Below are positions 54,600 to 60,000 of a stretch of DNA of 60,000 bases, piece after piece; position 1 is the stretch's first letter; each line of letters opens with the position of its first letter. The DNA comes from Takakia lepidozioides (Eukaryota; Streptophyta; Takakiopsida; Takakiales; Takakiaceae), in contig CM060734.1 in assembly GCA_030704615.1 (NCBI GenBank), forward strand, positions 41,558,042-41,618,041, in the 5' to 3' direction. The notes below the pieces were generated by a model. The model saw nothing but the letters and a program-made list of their open reading frames with translations. It was not told the DNA's origin and did not search any database. The translations under genes and the position numbers were made by a program.

Positions 54600-55900
54600 T
54601 CTTTTAGGATTTTCCAGCAATTTCGATTACTTCACCCATGTCACCTGCGAGTTTGATTCTCCTCATGTGATTTATGATTTCATTTAAATCTAATATGCTC
54701 AAAGAAGTTGTACGTGCCCCCAGCTCCTCATGTGCTTCCACATGCATAATATGTACAGAATCATAACAACTTCTAAATCTCATTTTTATCTTATTTTGGC
54801 GTAACTCTACACTTTTGCCCTATCTCATGTGCCATCGTTCATAAGCTTAAGGTGACAGATTCATCATCGCTAAATATCACGAGGGGAGGTTTTGACACGG
54901 GACAAAAGATGAGCCGAGTCTGCTTGCACAGCCATCATAGAGAGTATAACTTCTGTGTTTTTCAAGGACAAGGAAGTACTATGGAAATTTAGAACGACGG
55001 AATGTACGACAAAGTGTACGAAAAAACATGGAGGGATGCTAAGGACAATCATTTTGTGATTAAGAAGATGAGGCGGAGCAATTTGTACCATTATAAACCC
55101 TGCCAAGCGGTAAGAAAACACCATGATATCTTGTTTCTACATATTTCATCACTTGGAGGCTACATTTCTAATTGACCGTCATTTTGTTTTAGCTTGCTCG
55201 CAGCATCTAAAGCTTTTATGGATGAAGAACCACAAATATCACAAAGGAAAAAAAATAACTTTTGAAAGCCCAAGAAATGAGAAGTGAGAACTATTTTTTT
55301 CAAATTGAATAGTCTATGAGCCTGGACTCGCAGGGTCATATAAATGGATGTGACGATTGTGCTAACAAAGGGATGTAAGCTCTGTAAAGTTTGCAAGCGA
55401 GAAAGAGAGGATCTTCTTCAGATGACGTGAAATCTCACACACTAACACTTAGTCCATCCAGACACACAGTATCCATCCACCACAAGCACTTCCGTACACA
55501 TGAAATTAACACCAGAAACATACACTAGCCACCTAGGTTTGCAGCCGACGTCTCCTTATAATCCATGATTTAAGATCACATCACCACATGATGACATGTC
55601 TTGATTGGCCCACTAGATTACAGCGAGATGTCCATCCAGATATGATGACACATAAATTAACTTAGAGATATGGTAGTTGTTAATATAAGACAATCCTTAG
55701 TTTATACAGAGATCCGCCAACCTGTCTTCATCCCTAACTTTTCATAAAGGTCATTCATCTACGTTTATCATCTATGTTCATCAAGTATCAAATAATAAGG
55801 TAGGTGAAAATCTAGTCTTTACATATGTAAAACCTTATGGCAAACAGAGGAGCGAGCTCCAGCGACCTAATTAACAAAACACAATGCTCACAAGAGAGCA
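54600..55900. other. No gene recognised
   Basis: A short plus-strand stretch at 54995-55100 (MYDKVYEKTWRDAKDNHFV, then a GCGGTAAGA donor-like site) could be a lone exon, but no partner was found. Confidence 0.35.
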
Positions 55901-57369
55901 GTGGTACTCAAGATTAGATGAGATGCAAAAACCTCGACAAGGAAAACTTTGCTCTACAATGTGCGCGAAGGACAAAACCTTGCCGGAGGAAAACCTTATC
56001 TCATGGTGTGTGCAATGTGAGATCTGAAAGAGCAATCAAAGTGACCCAAATATCAAAGTCTAAACCAAGCAAAACAAGTGTCACTAGAAAAGCTGAGTAC
56101 TAGCTAGCTATGGTATCCGATTCAAGACGAGCACGCTTCTTTGGTGTGAAAACCACATAGCGATTTTCCACGTTGATGCAGGTTAGAAGGGACGAGTTGA
56201 GAAACGTGAACAGTCCCTGCAATCTCTTTTTCTTTTTCCCGGCTGGCTGCTCCTCCTCATTCTCAGTCTAAGAGGATCCCGCCATGGACTTCTGTTTCCC
56301 TTTACCCTCATCTCAGTTTTAGTCAGGCATATATGACAGTACATCTTAGACTTCGTGACCTGCTTGTTAGGTTGTAGACGAACACACACAGTTTGCCCTA
56401 GAGAAAAAATTTCAGAATAAACAACATGCCTATTGTAGTTTCTAGTCTGAACAACCTGAGAGTCCTAAATGTTATGCTTAGCAGTTTCTAACAAATGCAA
56501 ACGATGGGTAGTGAGTTGGGTGAGGAATTCTTCCCTTATGACTAGCTCCTCAACCTGAGTGTCTAGCACAGGAACATGAAGAGGTGTGCGGCCCTTACGA
56601 CCGTACAACAATTCAAATGGTGCAAAACGAGTACTGGCATGTACAGAGGTCCTATAAGCAAAGATGAGAATGGATAGAGTAATATCTCACTCTTCAGTGA
56701 GTGCACCGTTCTTCTCCAATAATTGGCACATCGTCTTGTTGAACCTTTCAGTAAGCCCGTTGCATTGGGGTTATAGGGAACAGTCAAGCGATGTTTGACA
56801 TCTAAATTTAAACACACAACCTCCATCAACTGGTTGCAAAACTCCGTACCCTAGTCAGTGAGAATTTACAGGGGACAACCATGGCGTAACAAGATTTCAT
56901 CAAAAAAAAATTGAACCACCTCGTCGCTGTCCTTAGCAATCAATGGTCGAATCTCTACCCACTTAGACAGGTAGTCAGTAGCCACACATATGTAGCTATT
57001 GCCCTTTGTCGTAGTTTTGAGAGGACCGACAAGATCAAAACCAACCCTGGCAAACATCTTAGTCACAAGAATTGGTTGAAGTTTAAGAGGAGCCACGGTT
57101 CTAGGCAACAGGATTTTGGACTTACATGGAGCATACTTAGCAATGAAGTCCGTCACATCCTTGATTAACCCCTTCCAGTGGTATTTTGCCTAGAGTTTTT
57201 TGACAGTTTTGTCAGCACCCAAATGACCAGCATAAAGAGAGTTATGGTAAAGCTAGATAAGCAACTTACCTTCATGGGTAGATGCAGACTACACTGACTC
57301 AGTTTGGACTGCAATTTGCAATTTTCGACTGAACTGCTTGTCATATTATTCATCACCATATACACATAA

Positions 57370-58060
57370 GTATATATTCATAGCAAATGGACTTAGAATG
57401 GGTTAGCCACTTATCATATGTACATATGGGTACAATTATTTTGGAATTTGGATGAAATCTTATGAAGCTATGGACTTTCGCAGGGAATTCCAATGGACTG
57501 TTACAGTCCATTTACTGTCCCAAATGCCATCTGAAAAACCTATTTATGTAAACCAATTCATTATATGGACTTTACAACTAGATACACAATGTTTGAATAG
57601 ATACAAATATAAATTTGTGAACAATTCCATCCATCCATCAAGACACTATGGATTTTTTTGTACAAAAACAAAACCCCAAAATGACGATTTGTCCATGGCA
57701 TTTTGAAAATTCATATTTCGGTGGAGATTTTTGCTAAGAATATATATATATATTGTTATTGTCTCTAGGAGCTTATTGTTATATGGACAAATTTCATAAA
57801 CTACAAGATAATAATAAATAGCTATTATTTCATAAAATTGTTTTTAAATATATATATAATAAAAACTATCTTAAATATTTGGGATGAGATCATTTACTAA
57901 ATATGATTAGTATACCATTACCTATGAAGATAAAAATATATTTGAACAAATATCTTTAATTAAAATTTAATTATTTTTTTCTCATGGACTTTCAGTGAAG
58001 GGCACATCTGCCGCTTTTGAGCCAGTGTAGTCTGCACTTATCCTCATGCTCCCGATAAGA
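57370..58060. repeat. A+T-rich insertion within the gypsy element
   Basis: Separates the RNase H tail from the integrase zinc-finger region and has no pol similarity. It contains ATGGACTG-TTA-CAGTCCAT and several TATGGACTTT words that also occur (as TATAGACTTTT and CAGTCCAT) in the A+T-rich stretch at 49370-49440. This suggests a dispersed non-autonomous element. Confidence 0.4.
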
Positions 58061-58771
58061 GGGGAGATGATAGTTTACTTGCCTGAGGGTACAGGAAGAG
58101 AGGCCCTGCAGATGAGTGTTGGTCTTACACTTCTACAGGAGGGCTTTGTGTAGTAGATCTTCCACGTCTGCAGCCGCCATAGCCAGCCCTTAGGTTAGTG
58201 TGAGCACATAGGGAGTGTCCGCCTCAGTGAACTTCATAGCAGGACTTAGCAAGAAGTTCGGGCAAATAGCAGAAAACAGCAGGGTACTAAAGAAAGAATG
58301 AGAAGTATCATACCTGGAAGATGACATCAGGAATATGACAGTACTCTATGAATTCTCTATCCAGCAACAGTGGCAAACAAGGCTAGCAAATCTGGACCAT
58401 CAAAACCAGAGGAAGGCATAGGTGAAATGCCAGAGGGAAAACACTTAGCAAGATCATCCAAAGAAGCATAAGGAGTAGGAGACTTAGGCTCGCTTCGTGT
58501 ATGAGCATCAGCATTGTTGTTGGCATTGCCCTTCTTGTATTGAATATCATACTCGAACATTTAAAGAGTTGAAAACCGGCAAGCCAGGCGACCCGAGAGC
58601 TCATCATGAGGGGTCTTGAGAGCTTTTAAAGGCAGATGATCAGTCTGAACAACAAAAGGACATCCATGAAGGTATTGCCTGAAATATTTCACCCCAAAAA
58701 TGCACCGGGTAGAATCACATGTCGCCCAGCGATTTAGGAAAAGTGAAAAAAAAAAAACACTGATGAACATT

Positions 58772-59175
58772 GCATTAATAAACCAAAAATATTATTATTA
58801 CAAAAAAGGTAAAACAAAGCATAATATGAAAAATCCCAAGAATAATATATGAAGTTAATGCACGCATGCGATCTCTGACAAAATGGTAGGCTGATCTTCG
58901 ACATATTGAATCTTCCCCGACCTCTCTTGAGAGTGACATGGAACTGAAAGGAGTATAATTTCAGCCTAGCTAACAATGGATTACAAAGAGAGGGATTATA
59001 AACTCTGGTCGGGGTTTACACGGTGGGGGAGTGTAATTCCACTTGTGATTACATTGAGTTACACGACAAGAAGTGTAACTCACACTTGGTCTCGAAGTTT
59101 GATTAAGTCCAAATTTGACTAAGTTTAAAATGGAATAAGCGGAGTTACACAATAAAGTGGGGTGACACATTCAAA
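58772..59175. repeat. Insertion splitting the gypsy RNase H
   Basis: RNase H text stops after QTDAFECVTP and resumes at about 58750 before GVKYFRQYLHG. The intervening 400 bases carry repeated GTGTAACTC/GAGTTACAC words (59027-59160), like a short element with internal repeats. Target duplications were not identified. Confidence 0.45.
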
Positions 59176-60000
59176 GGCATCGGTTTGTAAGATAAAGGGC
59201 TGGGAAAAGTTAGGAAAGACTAGAATGAGCGCATTTGTGAGAGCAATCTTAAGTTGTTCAAAGGCAGTGATTTATGAACGCCCCCAAAAAAATCGAAAAT
59301 CTTTGCATAATAAGCGATTGAGTGCAGTAGCAATATGAGCAAAGTGCTTTATAAAACGACGGTAATAGGAAGCTAACCCCAGAAAGGCTCGGATATAGTT
59401 CTTGTCACGAGGGGTGAGATACTCCCAAACCGCCTGGATTTTGGCAGGGTCAAGGCTGATGCCTTTGGCACAGAGCAGGTATGTGGCAGGTATCCAAGAA
59501 AGTGAAGCTTCGTCATGCAAAGGTCATGCTTTTTGGCCTACACTTTTAAACCAGCTCCTCTAAGCTTGCAGATCACTCTTTTAAGATCCAACATGTGAGC
59601 ATCAAAGCCAGCTGAATAAACGTTGATGTCATCAACGTATACCAATGCACATTCCCAATGTAAGTTCCCAAGCACCACATCCATGAGACGTTGAAAAGTG
59701 GCAGTGGCATTACACAAGCCAAATGGCATGGTTTCAAACTGAAATAGACCCATCTTACAGGTGAAGGCAGTCTTTTCCTTGGCAGAATCTATAAGAGGAA
59801 CCTGCCAAAATCGCGCAGCAAGAGAGGAGAGTAAAATAGCACCATTGAGTTGATCCAAGGTATCATTGATACGAGGTAAGGGATATATATCATTTTTGGT
59901 CAAAGCATCAAGATGTCTGGAGTCAACACAAAAACGGGTGTCAAGTTATTTTACCACTAGTGTGAAACTAGCTAGGAAATAGCTAGCTTTTACATATTGA

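Larger units (their letters stand above)
56180..59945 (-). mobile_element. Ty3/gypsy pol region, decayed, with nested insertions
   Basis: Domains run in gypsy order on the minus strand. RT (59936-59250) has RFCVDSRHLDALTKNDIYPL, FETMPFGLCNATATFQRLMD, YVDD and FLGLASYYRRFIKHF. Its motif A reads LSSLAARFWQ, so the usual catalytic Asp is Ala. RNase H (59250-58360) has FILQTDAFE and, after an insertion, GVKYFRQYLHGCPFVVQTDH. The integrase (57260-56560) has YAGHLGADKTVKKL, RVGFDLVGPLKTTTKGNSYI, TDYLSKWVE and DEILLRHGCP. A C-terminal tail with VCVRLQPNKQ is at about 56390. Many frameshifts and stops. The 5' part lies beyond the window edge and no LTR was found. Confidence 0.8.

Noticed and set aside
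1-60000. CRISPR array, bacterial operons, phage or organelle genes
   Set aside because: No regular spacer arrays, ribosome-binding sites or organelle gene clusters; introns and LINEs show a nuclear plant genome.

Overview
This window is plant nuclear DNA. Its genes have many introns bounded by GT-AG, and they encode land-plant families: an IRX7/FRA8-type xylan glycosyltransferase, a PH-START-DUF1336 (EDR2-type) protein, plastid disproportionating enzyme DPE1, and PPR and CDC123 remnants. Repeats fill most of the rest: two LINE families, tRNA-derived SINEs, LTR elements and AT-rich non-autonomous elements. A seed-free land plant seems likely to me, but that is inference; no species can be named from the sequence.

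Layout. 1-2714 (+) is the 3' part of an IRX7/FRA8-like gene in four visible exons, with the start codon outside the window. It converges on a gene that is easy to miss: 26051-5054 (-), a 21 kb EDR2-like gene. Its 21 small coding exons add up to 2253 nt (750 codons plus stop), and I traced them by splice sites, phase and family similarity. Its introns are packed with 5'-truncated LINE copies. 26-34 kb holds its upstream region, SINEs, a LINE-B fragment and two copies of a long-hairpin unit. 34252-36165 (+) is an uninterrupted DPE1 reading frame. 37.3-38.7 kb holds two broken CDC123 copies flanking a third hairpin copy, followed by the 5' end of an LTR element. 39.5-46.5 kb holds a tRNA-like sequence and a DNA-element-like repeat, with no gene I can recognise. 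46.5-51.2 kb has a LINE endonuclease fragment, SINE copies, a PPR fragment and two charged reading frames. 52.9-54.6 kb contains unusual arrays of short hairpins. 56.2-59.95 kb (-) is a decayed Ty3/gypsy pol region with nested insertions.

How the genes relate. There is no operon logic; these are independently transcribed nuclear genes. IRX7 acts in the Golgi on xylan, the EDR2-like protein is predicted to bind lipids at membranes, and DPE1 works on malto-oligosaccharides in the plastid. The strongest candidate for something undescribed is the three-copy hairpin unit at 29.7, 32.1 and 37.9 kb, whose stem is kept by paired changes between copies. Next is the LINE-A family, which carries a conserved 3' stem-loop and a (CATTT)n tail and seems to insert into the tails of its own resident copies.
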